Source: Pachyseris speciosa
Taxonomy: Eukaryota > Cnidaria > Anthozoa > Scleractinia > Pachyseridae
DNA length: 64,000 bases
Direction of reading: 5' to 3'
Assembly (NCBI GenBank): GCA_016490735.1
Contig: JAEMWC010001449.1
Location: 1-64,000, forward strand
Position 1 is the stretch's first letter; every line of letters begins with the position of its first letter. Shown here piece by piece: positions 48,201-60,390 of the stretch. A program made the translations under genes and the position numbers. A model generated the notes under the pieces. It did not search any database. It saw only the letters and a program-made list of their open reading frames with translations, and was not told the origin of the DNA.

Positions 48201-51106
48201 GCTTGTACATTTTGTTTTCCCAATAATAATGTGACGATACTCAGGAGATCAGGAGATTAGGAGACCAAATCCCCTGAGTATCATCACATGACCTGTATTG
48301 GGAAAACTGAAATGTACAAGCGAATACGGTCTATTTGTCCCAGCACGAGTCGTACTCGTGTAAATTGTCCGCATTAATTAAATTTAGGCCTACGGCTACT
48401 GTGCTTTGGATCCGTTTAAGTTCTGTACCGGATGGTACAGTTTTTACTCATTGACACCGTGGACTTCTGCGCCGTTTACGCTATACTCGATTTTGATTGC
48501 AGATTAAATTATTAATCAGGTGTCTTGTTTTGCAGTAAATATTTGGTGTAGTGAATCTGTGCCAGTTGTGTACCTATTCACATAGCATCGGAACTAGAAG
48601 GTTTGGGTTGCTCGAGTAGAATGTGACCCTAACCTTGCGTGTTCACACGCACCGATGTCCCATGAAAAAAAATTGAGGATGGATGGCGTCTGACACTGAA
48701 AATTTCGCCCAACTTAGAAGTGCCAATTGAAATGGCCCTTTGTCGCCAAGAATTAGTTTTTATATGTGATGTCATTATCTTTAAAATAACACAGGTGTTG
48801 ACTTTACAACCAGTTGTTAAGAGAATACACAATTCACAGTAAAGGATATAAGTGGTGTATCTCAAGTGCATGTTGATTTACAAGAGAAACACAACCAAAA
48901 TCTTTTCTTGCTGCGGTATCAACAAACTGTTCCTAAGCAACTGGTTGTAGTCTAGTTGAGGTTTTGTGATGTAAATTATCACTCGTTTAGCAATCACTTC
49001 TACGGATAAAATTGTTTTGTTAACAGTCATCGAACCATGCATTGTAGGCTCAAAGTTCTCGCTTTTTAATTAGCAAACTCCTCGGATGATTCGCTTCACA
49101 GAAAGGAAGAATTGTTAACAATGCAAATTTGTCACCCGTTCCCTGCTCTCGGTTACCGCCACCGGGTTACAAACTGCTGAAAAAAACGCGGCGTTTTCAG
49201 CTGGAAAAATGCGCGAAAACCTGGCTCCTGTGGAATGCATCATACGGGAGAAAAACGCGAATTTAGATGTGGAAGTTATACGTCGGGATCGCGCCATTAT
49301 ATACCGCGTTCAGCCGAGGAAAATTCTTACGGTTCGCAATGAAGCCTTGAAGTGGAAGCGTCCAGTAACCGAGGTTGAGGAATTGATCAATACCGCCTTG
49401 GAACGAAATGTCCCGCAGCCATATACAAAGGTTGTTTGTATAACATTTTAGTTTTTAATTTATGTCCTTGCAGTGGATAGGTCTAAGATGGACTAAATGA
49501 ACTCTCGTTGAAACTGTACAATGTTGCTCTCAATCTTTTGAGGCATTAATCGAAAATGCAAAGTGGAAATTATGTAATAATTGGCATCGTATTCCTTAGA
49601 GATACGATAAGTCTTACCGTGCCAACTTGCTGTTCCAGTCACACTTGTGGTAATGTAGAAAATATATATCAATGGTATGCACATCACGTACAAAATACGG
49701 GATTTATTTTATTGTAATGCAACATTTGAATCGATTACTTTATTTGCCTGGCTGTAAGAATTTCAATCAAAAAAGCGAATTGAGAGATCGTAAAATAAGT
49801 TGTGCCTTAAATCGCCAAGTTTTTAGACTTTATTCCGTGTTGTCTGATATGTTTCGCCAATGTGGCCAGTGATTGTGGCCAATGTCGTCCATATGCAAAT
49901 AACAGTGCCTAGTAAATCTTTGATTTTGAAGGGTTTCATATTTTACTAGCCTTAATTGTCCAGGGTTTTTTTTATGGCCTTGTAGGTGTAAATGAAAAGA
50001 AGCATATTTTCTGGAGCTCTTAATTAGTGTTTTTCGTCGTAATTGCCACCAAAGCTCGACAAAACAATTATAACGCATTGTGTTCAACAAGAAAAGCTTT
50101 GGTAAAGCAGACCCGAATGATTCCCGTGTGTTTGTACAAGAACTTTGTTTGGGTCATTTTAGATGGTATGCTTAACAATTATTCTACGGTTTTCCACAAT
50201 GGCCAGTTGCATGGATATAAGATAATAGCCACCAAGGCGCGTAGTGACGAGTTGACTATAATCATCTTACATCTAACAAATGCGACTGACCGTCTTATTG
50301 CCCATGTAGGCCCAAAGGTTTGGAATGGTTTGCCATTAGTAGATCGTCAGAGTGACTCTCTTGAATCCTTTGGGCTCAAGTCGAATGTGGACACATTTTT
50401 TCCTCAGGCGACACGATAATTAATATACCCACATTCTCTTTTCCTTGCTCTTAGTATCAGTCCAGACAGTCCAGTACTGCCTTGTCATCTGGCCAGTCAC
50501 CAAGGCACACTTCTACGCCCCGCACACCTGCACCTCCCGCTCAGAGGACCAGTAGCGCAGGGAGGACCAATGGAACAAGGACCCAAGCAACAAGGTCTAT
50601 TGGGACTCAGACCAGGTGTGTAACGAACTGCGAACTTGCAGGGCCCGCGAGTGGATTAGATGAATTGAAAATTCGGTCAAGAGTCGCTCCTGATTCTTTT
50701 GGTTACAGAACGCACGCGTCGCATGCCATGCGCGTATAGAGTACGCATGCGATTTGCCCTCTTCTCAGTATCTCTTTTTCTCTTTTCCATCGCACGCGAC
50801 AAACGCTCGTATGCGTATCTATCTCGCCGTTCCAAACCAAGGACACTTATATCATGTTTAGGCTTGGGGTTAGGTCGTTTAAGGGTTAGCCTTCTAAATT
50901 AATAGTTTTCGAATAAAGGTAAATATCGCTCTAAATTGACATTCCAAAGCGATGAAAAAATAAATAAATAAATAAAAGAAAGAAAGAAATTATAAAAGCA
51001 CCAAATAAAGAAAACAGCTTGTGGAATTCCAGCTTATAGTATCTGTTTGAAAGTTTGATACCAAATCGGCCGATATTTCTGTAACTAACTCTCAAGCTTG
51101 GTGAAT

Positions 51107-51140
<34 letters not shown>

Positions 51141-54100
51141 CTTTATTTAACGAGGGTGACACTTAATAGTTAAAAAAATAATAAACTCGTGGCCCTCCAT
51201 AAGCATTGTTACAATACTAGATAAATTATTTAAACCTAATTAAAAACTACAATGTACAACAGATCAAGAACTAACAGCAAAAGGTAACACGTTATGCTTA
51301 TATCATGCGATCTAAAAATAAATTATCTAAAAAAGGAGTAAAACTTTTATCCCTAAGCTGACTTAATTTAAAATGTTTATACAAAACATTCTTCAAAATA
51401 TTTACAGATTGAGAAGTGCGTAGCTTAATGGGGAGGCGACTCCAACATCTCGAAGTTGTAACAGAAAACATGCGGCCTCCCTCTTTCTCTCTAGTGTATT
51501 TCCTAGGTAGAATAGTAAAATTAGCACCTCGTGTATTTCTGCTGTGCTAGCTTTGTATAGAATGTTGTCGTGACTTCTGAACAAAGAGGTAAACGACTCG
51601 GCTTGAGATCCTTAACCATTGTCTCTCGTACTTATTTTCCCCACCATTTTTTGTAGCCTGGAGAGAGCAGCCAGCGCAGGCGCAGTAAGAGAAAAGCCAC
51701 CGGCTCCAAATCACAGACCAGGTCAGTTGCTCTCCAGAGGTGAACTGTGGTTGTACTGTTGTGACGTGCTTTCAGGTATCTAAGCTGGACGTTTCCCATG
51801 ATCAATACGTTTTTTATTTGTGTTTCACGTCCAAGGTTGTTCAAGGTTAGCCCTCTCATTCTTATTATTCGTAACTAAACGTAAGCGGAAATAAACTGGA
51901 GAAGACTTCTCGACTATCCTATAAGGGCCCAACCAATTGTGTAACAGCTTTTTCGACAAGCCCTTTCTAGATTTTGGGGTATAAACCCAAACTTGTTGAC
52001 CAACTTCAAACACAGGCTCTTGCATTTTGATCATAATATTCCTTCATTTTCTGCTGAGCTCGTGGTAAATTTTTTCTTGCCAAATTCTGTGCCAATTCTA
52101 CTTTTTCAACCACACGCTTACGATGTTTAAAAACCAATGCGGTAATATCGTCATCAACGGGGAGTAAGTATTTAACATCAACAGGAAAGCGAGGCTCACG
52201 ATCATAGAGAACATAAAAAGGAGAATCACCAATTGCATCTGAGACGGAAGTTCCATGGGCGAATAATACAAGCGGTACAAAATCGTCCCAATCTTTCTGG
52301 TGTCGGCAAATTTAGCATCACATTAAGAATTTTGTTACGTTGACAATAGCTGATTGATTGTTTGCTGATTGATTGTTTGTCCAATATTAATTTTCCGCAG
52401 ACATTTCAGAGGTAAACCACGTGGTTAAGCGAACCAATCAGAAACCACCCGGTGGTTTTTTTTCGCAATCAATGCTTGTGTAACTAGGAAAAAGGAAAAA
52501 GGGACAACAGAAAGTTGCTGAAGAGTTGAGAGCGAACGTGAATGCTGTAGGAACTAGGAGACCGTGATTATTGGAATAAAACGTGAAACCTCTATCTTAT
52601 CGTAACTTAAGTTGGAGAATACTGTTCTTGGAGATGGAAAATTCTTCAAACTGGTTCTTAGCAGCATACATGGAGAGTGAATTTAACACAAAGTGGAATT
52701 GAATATTTCAGTCTTCTTTCTGTCAAAATGCAGGGCGCAGTGTACGTTATCACGAGGAGCTCGCGTGACCTGGACTGCATTTAAATTGTAAATACTTATG
52801 TAGGGCGCAATGCTTGGCAGTAATAAGGCGTTCGCGTAGCTTAGGGTTATCAGGTTAAATTAAATGGTGTAGTGCTAGAGACTGGCGACGATTTCATGTA
52901 ACCTAAAATGTGTTGTCTTCAAATAAAGGGGATAAAGGTCACAGTGCCGGGAACTCGCGGGGAGTACCCCTACTCCTCATATGCACTTGAATAATACATG
53001 CGGTGATTTATGGGAGGCGCGAGGCTCGTACATCTTTAGTTTTAAACAAGGGCATGGGACAAGTTTAAAGAATGTTAGTCCCCGGCTAAATCACACCTAT
53101 GGCAGTTGAGACGCGTGTTCTAACTCGCTTGGATTCTACCGGTAGGTTGACATATAAACCTGAGAGGTGGCCTTACTCACCACCATTCTCCAAGAAGCTT
53201 AATGATTTGAGCATTCCATCTTTGTACGGAAGATCTCTAGTTCAGTTATTGCCGGGAACTCGGGCTCTTTTTGTCCCACGATCATGACATCACAGATGAT
53301 ACATCTTGTTTGAACTGAGATCTTTTTCTTGTTTACAGGTTCGTCTCTTAGCAACCATAGCATTACCTACACGTCGAGAAGCGCATCCTGCCAGCCCACT
53401 CGTCTGTACCAAAACGAAGATCTCCGAACTGCGGCGAAGCTGAACCGACCTCCGAGCAAGGTCTACTTCTGCCAGGAAGAACGCGATCGGGCGCGCTCGG
53501 CAGGGAGGGCGAAGTCTCCAGCGAGATTCGACGGAACCGCAGTGGAGTTACCAGGGTTTATGAAGAAAAACTACTACCTTCATCACGAAGATTTGGACAT
53601 GGGACAAAAACAGTACATATGGGGAGTGGCGCGGATTTACTCCGTGACCCAGCTGATGAGCTTGAAGCAAAGGCAGTACCAGAGTTTGTTGGATTATGAG
53701 TTTAGCAGAAGGATTCAAAATAAAGAGCTAAAGGAACATGAGCGGGTTAAGGAGTGGAAAGACTATCAGCGGTATTGCAGGTTTATCAAGAGATATGACC
53801 AGGTAATGGCTGCGGTAGATGAATTGAGATATATTACAAACGTGTTCGGAATGACAGAGCAAAACGTAGGTCCTAAATTTATTGTTCTCACTAGCGAAGA
53901 AATGAAAAGAGTACTATTTGACATTTTGAAAACTGAAGATAGTTACATTGAAATCGATAAAATAATATTTGATCTAAAGAAATTAGAGAAGACACAATTT
54001 CAATTACCTTTGGTATCTTAGTATCTCAAGCTCTTCCTCTCTCTCTCTTTTTGTTTTGTTTGTCCAATCTCGCACAAATACACTTATCTTTTTTTTCTCT

Positions 54101-55985
54101 TTTTTAATCCTGTACTGTAATATAATTGCCTCTGTTCAAGCTGGCCTGCCACGATTAGCTAAGCTACCTGTAGGTCAGTCTAAATTGTAATTTTTCTATC
54201 CATTTTATTTTTAATAAACCTTTATGAACCTTATGAACCACTGCTTTGCGTTATCTTAGGCCTTTCTTGTTGGCAAAAAAATGCTCAAAATTGAACGCTT
54301 CACTTTCTGCGGTATATGAATACATAGGAACTCTTCCAGGTGAGGGGTACTGAAAAGGTTTGCGGAAATAATTTCTGTTTCGTTGGGTGAAGAAATTTGC
54401 CTTAAAATTGATTTTAGTATAAATCTACAAGCGTTCTATCACGAATGCCGTTCTCTGATTGGCTAAGCTACTCGCTATCTATTCCGTGATAGACAGTGAG
54501 TAGCTATTGCCAATAAAATGGCTGCCGCTTCTTCGCGTTTTTGAAGTGTCTGCGCGGAGGATTTAGATAATTTACTTGTTTAGTTTTGAACGACTAGTAG
54601 ATTTATACTAAAACAATTAGATTATTCGCTCTCGATTTCTATGCGTGATAGCTAATTCGGGCTGCGCCCTCATCAGCTATCACGCGATAGAAATCTCGAG
54701 CTCGTAATCTAATTGTTAAATAGAAGATCTGTCTGAAGCCTTTCTTCTGCACCCCTCCCCCCTGGTTGATAATCGAAAAATTGCTCTGTCTTAACTGAGA
54801 TCGCAAAACCAAACCACGAATCTTACCCCCCCTCCCCATCCACCGTTACCTCCCAAATGTATGACATTGATGTGGCAGTCCTTCCATGGGTGTTATCATA
54901 TTCATTTGATTCTGATTGGTTATCCGGCGAGGAGTCGAGCTCCTGAAGTGGAGAAACTACCGTCAAGGTGGTCTAGCTTACGAGCGTTGGGAGGTAGCCC
55001 TCACCTTTACCTCTCCATTTTTGACAGAGAATTCCTCGGAACAAGTTGAACCATGTACGCTCGCCTTGCGAGGAAGCATCCCACGTTCACAAACACATGA
55101 TCAAAGGCTGGACGACAGATCCCAATGCAAACGAAGCTTACCGGCCATCAAGCAGAACAGGAAGCTATGGAGCCAGACAGCACCAATCATCACCCGAGTG
55201 CTATCAGTCCCTGAGTGGACAACACGACACCAGCAGTGAGAAGGAATCCGCTGACAGTGAAAAGGAAGAGTACAGGCTCAGGCTGGTTATTTTGCCCGGC
55301 AGCAGAGGGGAGAGTAGTGGTGAGAGTGTTGTAGGTAAGTCGCTAGGTTAACGTTTTAAATTGTCCTCATACTTACTTAGAATAAAACTTGCATCAGCTG
55401 GAGCCTTTGTAAATCACCCTGATTGGCATCCTATGGAGCGAGTTGAGCAGGTGAAGGGAAAACATTTTATAATCCACGCACCCTGAGCCCTGGGCCCTGA
55501 GGCCACCTTTATCCCTTACATGCTCCTTTTTACTGAATTTTAGTTGTTTTGACAATTTTAGAAGTAGAAGGAAAAGAACAGAAAACTTCGTCAGATGAGG
55601 AGGAAAAATCAGCCCAAGAAGACGTAACTAACGTTTCTCAAGGAGACAATGACGATGAAAAGGATTCTTACACCGAAACAGGTCAGTAGACTTCGAAAGA
55701 AGACATCGATTCCATCAAATTAATCGTCCGCGTTAATTGTCACAAGAAAAACGAAATTCCTGAAAATATGAGAGTGCAACAGGGCGTATGCCTTATTTCT
55801 TTTACACTATCGACACAACGACGGTAGAGCATGCAATTCGAAACATCAAATGAACGAAATACTTCTTTTTCCTGTACAGCTTTTGCATGACACTTCTGCT
55901 TTTAAGGTTATACGGAAAGAAATTTGACTGCTTATGTTGTAGGAGTGTTTTTCACCCGACGAAAAAATAGATGATGATGATGATC

Positions 55986-56073
<88 letters not shown>

Positions 56074-56558
56074 CCTCTTACTAACCGAGTTCGAGGTCCG
56101 TACTGTAAGTTACGGACCGAGTTTTTTCCCGTTGATTTATGGCCCAAGCGCGAAGCGCGCGGGCCATAAATTAATGGGAAAAAACGAGGATCCGTAACTT
56201 ACAGTACGGACCGAGAAAACGAGGTAAGTAAGATATTTATTATATCTCTAAGGTTAATTCGGCGCGCGGGAAAGAAACTAGTTGAAGTCAAGCGGGCCGT
56301 ACTGTAGAATACGGCCCGCAAAATTGACCAATCACAGCGCGCGTACTAAGTAAGAGCTATAATAATAAAACTTATATAGCGCCGATATCAATATCGCTAT
56401 ATAGTTTAATACCGTTAACTGAAGAAAACTGGCAGTTTTTCCACTATTGTAGCTTTTTGCCGGCTTCCTTGTACCCATCCTTTCTTTCTAATTGTGTTGC
56501 AGAGGTTAAAGAAGAACATGTGCAAGGACCCAGGAATGAGGAAGGAAACTTCCTTTAA
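45204..56558 (+). CDS. Host gene of unknown function, at least nine coding exons
   Basis: Exons with consistent phases: 45204-45226 (start MPEPFRN), 47048-47153, about 49201-49430, 50461-50615, 51657-51721, 53339-53802, 55028-55334, 55562-55681 and 56503-56558 (stop TAA 56556-56558). The second-to-third junction is out of phase, so a small exon is probably missed between 47153 and 49200. The protein begins basic, then has a compact charged segment ([20 protein letters not shown]), a Ser/Thr/Pro/Arg-rich linker, and a conserved-looking region in the largest exon ([20 protein letters not shown], then IWGVARIYS and Tyr/Gln/Arg-rich helices). The end is strongly acidic. I do not recognise the family. 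There is no signal peptide or membrane segment; an intracellular, possibly cytoskeletal or ciliary role is a guess. A polyadenylation signal AATAAA is near 57524. Confidence 0.6.
46042..46266 (+). other. Unassigned 74-codon ORF inside the first intron
   Basis: A basic ORF ([32 protein letters not shown]) lying between the first two exons of the host gene. There are no splice sites in matching phase and no known domain. It may be a relic of an insertion. Confidence 0.2.
46325..46385. repeat. Perfect 25-bp inverted repeat
   Basis: 46325-46349 is the exact complement of 46361-46385 (TGCGAGCAGAGGCCCTTCGA onward) around 11 bases. A related phrase GCAGAGGCC occurs in an inverted arrangement at 58000-58047. 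Confidence 0.8.
46678..46812. repeat. Foldback element, 135 bp
   Basis: GGGCCGGTTCCTG at the left is matched by its complement at the right. Inner arms AACTCTATTC.AAGGGATAAAT and complement continue almost to the centre. Confidence 0.75.
48187..48335. mobile_element. Foldback MITE, family member 2
   Basis: Starts AATAGACCTTATTCGCTTGT and ends with its complement; it contains TTTTGTTTTCCCAATA. Terminal regions match the element at 22341-22541, while the centre differs. Confidence 0.7.
50200..50420 (+). mobile_element. LINE reverse-transcriptase C-terminal remnant
   Basis: The frame ending at 50419 contains [20 protein letters not shown] followed by ESF, the near-universal C-terminal phrase of CR1/L2-type ORF2. 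It lies in an intron, with no other domain left. Confidence 0.55.
51105..51610 (-). mobile_element. LINE 3' end, minus strand, with (TTGA)n tail
   Basis: The (CAAT)n array at 51108-51139 is the complement of a TTGA-repeat tail, preceded on the minus strand by AAATAAAG. Upstream minus-strand sequence is degenerate ORF2 end. Same tail type as the LINE at 58243. Confidence 0.6.
51825..52330 (-). mobile_element. Gypsy-type LTR retrotransposon integrase remnant, minus strand
   Basis: The minus-strand frame 52034-51825 encodes the integrase C-terminus [20 protein letters not shown], then [13 protein letters not shown]. Further upstream, in another frame, are [13 protein letters not shown] and [20 protein letters not shown]. 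Several frameshifts and no LTRs: a solo fragment in an intron of the host gene. Confidence 0.75.
52331..53338. other. Intron sequence, no supported exon
   Basis: It contains GATTGATTGTTTG direct repeats (52350-52380) and an ATG-started 62-codon ORF at 53099-53287. That ORF could be an alternative first exon for the large exon at 53339, but it stops before any usable donor, so it is left unassigned. Confidence 0.35.
53880..54240 (+). mobile_element. LINE 3' end directly behind the large exon
   Basis: The frame running past the 53802 splice donor reads into [19 protein letters not shown], the same LINE ORF2 end as HQLLLHILESEDTYVD at 19850. The 3' UTR phrase CACGATTAGCTAAGCTA matches the element at 20060. 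It ends with AATAAACCTTTATGAACC and a duplicated CTTATGAACC tail. So the open frame to 54021 is not host coding beyond 53802. Confidence 0.65.
54413..54720. repeat. Nested foldback elements
   Basis: AGTATAAATCTAC (54417) is inverted at 54598. A second palindrome, 54612-54717, has arms AACAATTAGATTA and TTTCTATGCGTGATAGCT with their complements. Confidence 0.65.
55985..56070. repeat. (AAT)n microsatellite
   Basis: About 28 perfect trinucleotides; a poly-Tyr reverse frame here is an artefact. Confidence 0.97.
56096..56211. repeat. Foldback palindrome, 116 bp
   Basis: GTCCGTACTGTAAGTTACGG is inverted at the right end. Arms continue through TTTTTTCCC and ATTTATGGCCC to a GCGCGAAGCGCGC centre. 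Confidence 0.8.
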
Positions 56559-57325
56559 CAAAGCCTGGTCGGCTTTTCTTTCGAGTATTGCTGTCCACAC
56601 GAAGCCTGAGGAGGGAAATGACTGTCCGCACGAAGCCCGGAATGGGACGAGATTTCAAGGTCACCGGTGAATTCAACGACGAACGGTTTCGGTGATGGTA
56701 GAATCCAGGCCTAAACGAGGAGGGGAAGCGTAATGACTGGGCTACGTACGCTGTATGTTGAACGACCAGTTGACGAGAGCCTGTGCGTAAGATTGGGAAT
56801 GTTAGAGTTTTCGGTTTAGTACTCTGGATTTCTGAGATCAGCATTCTTGTTTTCGAGATTTAGTTAAGGCTGTGGTGTCAGTTTTCTCCTTTCTGAAAAT
56901 TTTGGTCTTGAAATTATGTGCATGTTTCTGGACATCATCTGTTCCGAGAAGCAAAGAGAGCACGAGAAAATCTTTAAGCTTCGAGGAACGGGTGATGTCC
57001 AATTATGGATTTTCGAGCGTATTTTTGAAAAAAAAAAAAAACGAAACAAAACAAAACATAAAACAAACAAACAAACAAAAAAGGAATGAAGTTTTGTATT
57101 TGTGCGTGTGTGTGTTTAATTTTCATTCAAACTTTTTGAACTACAAACGCGCGTACGGTGTTGTCTGAAAACGTGCGCAAAATGTTGAATTTTTAGCGCT
57201 CTTAGGCGCCGTTGTTGAGAAGTATGTGATTTTTCTTGTGAAAATTAAAGCGACCCCAGTAGATATCATTTAACATTTCCCAGTTTTAATTTGGTCACAA
57301 TGTATCACATGACACATTTTGTCCC

Positions 57326-57352
57326 GCAATGGGTCGGGTCGGGTCGGGTCGG
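57326..57352. repeat. Short GGGTC tandem repeat
   Basis: Four to five units of GGGTC in an otherwise ordinary stretch downstream of the host gene. Confidence 0.8.
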
Positions 57353-57539
57353 GACCAAATTGGATAGCAGATATTCAAACTTTCAGAGTGTAATATATAA
57401 TAACTTCTATGTCCTCTAATGTTTCGCATTACATCAAAGAGTGTCTTAAAATCAAGTGAGTGAAAATAATGGTATTTTAACGAGTATTTCAGTATGTTGA
57501 GAGTGCATGTATGAAATCTAACAAATAAAGTCTGAATTA

Positions 57540-58129
57540 CTGAGAAATAAAAGCTGTCTTTCTTTTCCGATCATTGTTAAGTGTGATAGTTTATTTATCA
57601 AGTACCAATAGCGAAAATGACGTTTTGTAAAAACGCCTCGGATTTGATAAGGCTCGACTATAACTTTTGTTTTTTGCCAAAGTTTCATTCGATACAATAA
57701 TCCTCCCAAGGCACTGCGTCATAATCCACGGATGTACCGCTGGATAGGGTATGGTTTTCGACTCCTCCGCCTTAAACCGGGTATATAATTTCAAGCGAGT
57801 TGTCCTGAAAAGGGTCTTGACCTGTCATAGACAGAGTATGGTTTCAAGACTGTCGTCGACTATTTAGCCTGCGAGATGGTTCTCCAGTTTTTTTGTTGCG
57901 GTGCGAGCGCAAGCTATCGACTATTAAGCGATTCGAACGGAATCTGAAATCTTAGACATTTATTTGTATTTATTCAGCGAGTCATTTCCCCGCTAGCAGA
58001 GGCCTCTTTTCCTTGTATTCAGCGTGCTGGAGAAAAGGGACCTCTGCCATTGGTCGAAACGGTCTGTTTTGAGCATGCGCCGCGGTTTCTTAACAACCGA
58101 ACCATCACGTGATGCTTTTTGTACATGAT
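57540..58129. other. Intergenic, no gene seen
   Basis: This is beyond the likely polyadenylation site of the preceding gene. Inverted phrases AGCAGAGGCCTCTTTTCC and GGAGAAAAGGGACCTCTGCC lie at 58000-58047. Confidence 0.45.
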
Positions 58130-58208
58130 TGGTCCGCAACCCGTGACCTCGCGATTACCGGTGCGATGCTCTAACCAACTGAGCATCGCACCGGTGCGAT
58201 GCTCAGTT
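58130..58208 (-). repeat. tRNA-derived SINE fragment with palindromic duplication
   Basis: The minus strand reads GCTCAGTTGGTTAGAGCATC and then GCACCGGTAATCGCGAGGTC, resembling a tRNA D-arm (box A) and anticodon region. The T-arm is poorly conserved, so it is not an intact tRNA. The first part is repeated inverted (58158-58208). Confidence 0.5.
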
Positions 58209-58242
58209 GAAAAAAATTATACGGGGAGGTTCCGCCCCGAGG

Positions 58243-59955
58243 TTTGATTGATTGATTGATAACTTTATTTTAACACGGTAAAATTCATCAGTAAAAACCA
58301 CAAAATCCTATGCCTCATTACAATTCTGTATAGGGATTAATTACTAAAAATAGACTGCTTTACATGAATGCCGTGTCTGAGAAAAGAGTACAATTGCTAA
58401 GTTTATACAGAAAAGCGTCAAGGGACTCTGCTTGCCGTATATCAGAAGGTAAGCTATTCCACAGTACCGCACCGCTATAGCTTAAACTGTTTTTGAGAAA
58501 ATTAGTGCGGGGCAATGGAACAGTAAGTTTGTTCACAGAGTCTCTCAGAGAATAGCTTACATCATTTCGTAATGTAAATAGATTGCTTAGATAGGCGGGA
58601 GTGAGACCATGTAGAGACTTAAATACCATTATGGCTTTCTGCATCTGCCTTTGAATGCTTAGTTTTCGCCAGCCAAGTTTGGCGAATAAATCATCCACAT
58701 TAGAGTCAAAGTTGGAAAAAGTCAACACACGAGCAGCGCGGTTTTGTAGTTTCTGCAATTTATTTGAGAGCGTTATATTACAGGAATCCCAAACAACACT
58801 GCAGTAATTGAAACGCGGCAAAACTAAGCTATTAAAGACAGAGTGCAGAGTCGCTGGAGGGACAAAAGAAAGGATACGTTTTAGTGCCAGATGAAATTTT
58901 CTTAGATAGCTGGTCAATGTGAGTATTCCAAGAGAGGTTTTCATCAATATAAACGCCAAGAGATTTTAAAGAGCTCACTTGATCAATTGGCACACCATCT
59001 AGGCAAAGGCAAGGCGCCCTTGGTAAAGTGCACAATCTTTGCCTCGATCCTATAAGCATAAATTCCGTTTGGGTGGTATTTAGTGTAAGCTTGTTGGAAA
59101 TAAGCCAGTTATTGACGAAATCAAGGTCCCTATTCATAGACTCATTAATGACATTTATATCGTTATGTGCAAAAGTCAAAAGCGTGTCATCCGCATACAT
59201 TCTCGGACAAGAACTAGACAGACAATTTGGCAAGTCGTTAATATAGAGTATAAATAACAGAGGGCCTAAACTGATTGTCCCTTGCGGAACACCGCAGTTA
59301 AGATTGCGCATATCAGATAGGGCGCCATTAACAAAGCATTTCTGTTGACGACAATCCAAATAAGAGTTAAACCAATCAAGTGATTTCCCACAGATACCAT
59401 AAAAACTAAATTTAGATAATAAAATTCCGTGGTCGACTGTATCAAATGCCTTTTTTAAGTCTAAGAAAACAACGGCACTTACATTTCCTTGGTCGATATT
59501 ATAAGCCCAACTATTTGTAGCCTCGAGCAAAGCTGTGGCTGTCGAATGAAGCGATCGAAAACCTGATTGATGAATAGAGATCAAGTGATTTTCAGAAAGG
59601 TATGCATAAAGTTGATCATAGATAATCCTTTCAAATACTTTAACCACAATGGGAATAATTGAAATTGGACGATAATTATTAATATCAGCTCGTTCGCCAT
59701 GTTTATACAAAGGAATAACTTTAGAACATTTCCACTCCTCAGGAAAATACCAGTCAATATTGATCGATTAAAAATTTCACAAAGAGAGTGTGAGATTAAA
59801 TCAGAGCACTCCCTAAGAAGCCTCGTAGATATTTTGTCCAAACCGGGAGTCCAAACCTGTTGCCTTTGATTTGCATAATTTGGACAAAAGAGAACGGACT
59901 TTTTTGTTGTCAGTAGGTCGAATTTCAAACATCTTACCCTTTTATATACCATTTT
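58243..59955 (-). mobile_element. 5'-truncated non-LTR retrotransposon (CR1/L2-like), minus strand
   Basis: The tail is a (TTGATTGA)n array at 58243-58260. The frame 59710-58832 encodes most of the reverse transcriptase: ADINNYRPISIIP, HQSGFRSLHSTATALLEATN, FLDLKKAFDTVDH, CGVPQGTISLGPLLFILYIN and MYADDT. The frame 58959-58360 continues with the thumb and C-terminus (LNRAARVL-type LQNRAARVLTF, AVLWNSLPSDIR). A third frame, 59952-59760, carries the segment before it (GLDKISTRLLRECSDLI). Two frameshifts make it inactive; the endonuclease domain is absent. Confidence 0.85.
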
Positions 59956-60059
59956 TGACAGAAAAGGTACCCTTTCGTATACTTTTCATTGACAAATGGT
60001 ACCCCTTTCATATACCTTCCACTGGAACAGTACAGTCATAAGGTATGCGTTCGTAATAT

Positions 60060-60150
60060 CAACCTCGTTCCCAGGGTCTCTCCTCTTCCCGCCCCCTGGA
60101 GCGAGAGAGAAAAGGGGACGGGAAGAGGAGAGACCCTGGGAACGAGGTTG
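60060..60150. repeat. Near-perfect 91-bp palindrome
   Basis: CAACCTCGTTCCCAGGGTCT at the left, its complement at the right, and CTCCTCTTCCCG arms inside. Confidence 0.8.
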
Positions 60151-60390
60151 TCGAAATATGTGAATGAAAGGCCCTTTTAAATACCTAAATGACAGATTTC
60201 CCTACCCTTTCATATACTTCGAGTCGTGAAATTCCTACGCTTTCATATACCTGAAGGGTGTAAAAAGGTATTCCTTTCGGGCCTCCCCGTATATTTTACA
60301 CTGTCAATCATTTTAGTTTTACGTGTTTCCGGTATATAACTATATAAACACCCCTTCCAATGTCAATTCTCATTGTACCTGAAGAAGGCT

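Noticed and set aside
53099..53287. 62-residue plus-strand ORF
   Set aside because: It has an ATG and a stop but no usable donor to the next exon and no domain; not enough to call a gene.
53803..54021. Host coding continuing to the stop at 54021
   Set aside because: The sequence after the 53802 donor matches a LINE ORF2 end and 3' UTR, and the 55028 exon joins in phase.
55932..56147. Poly-Tyr ORF on the minus strand
   Set aside because: Artefact of the (AAT)n microsatellite.
58130..58208. Functional tRNA gene on the minus strand
   Set aside because: The D-arm is good, but the T-arm and acceptor stem cannot be completed; more likely a SINE fragment.
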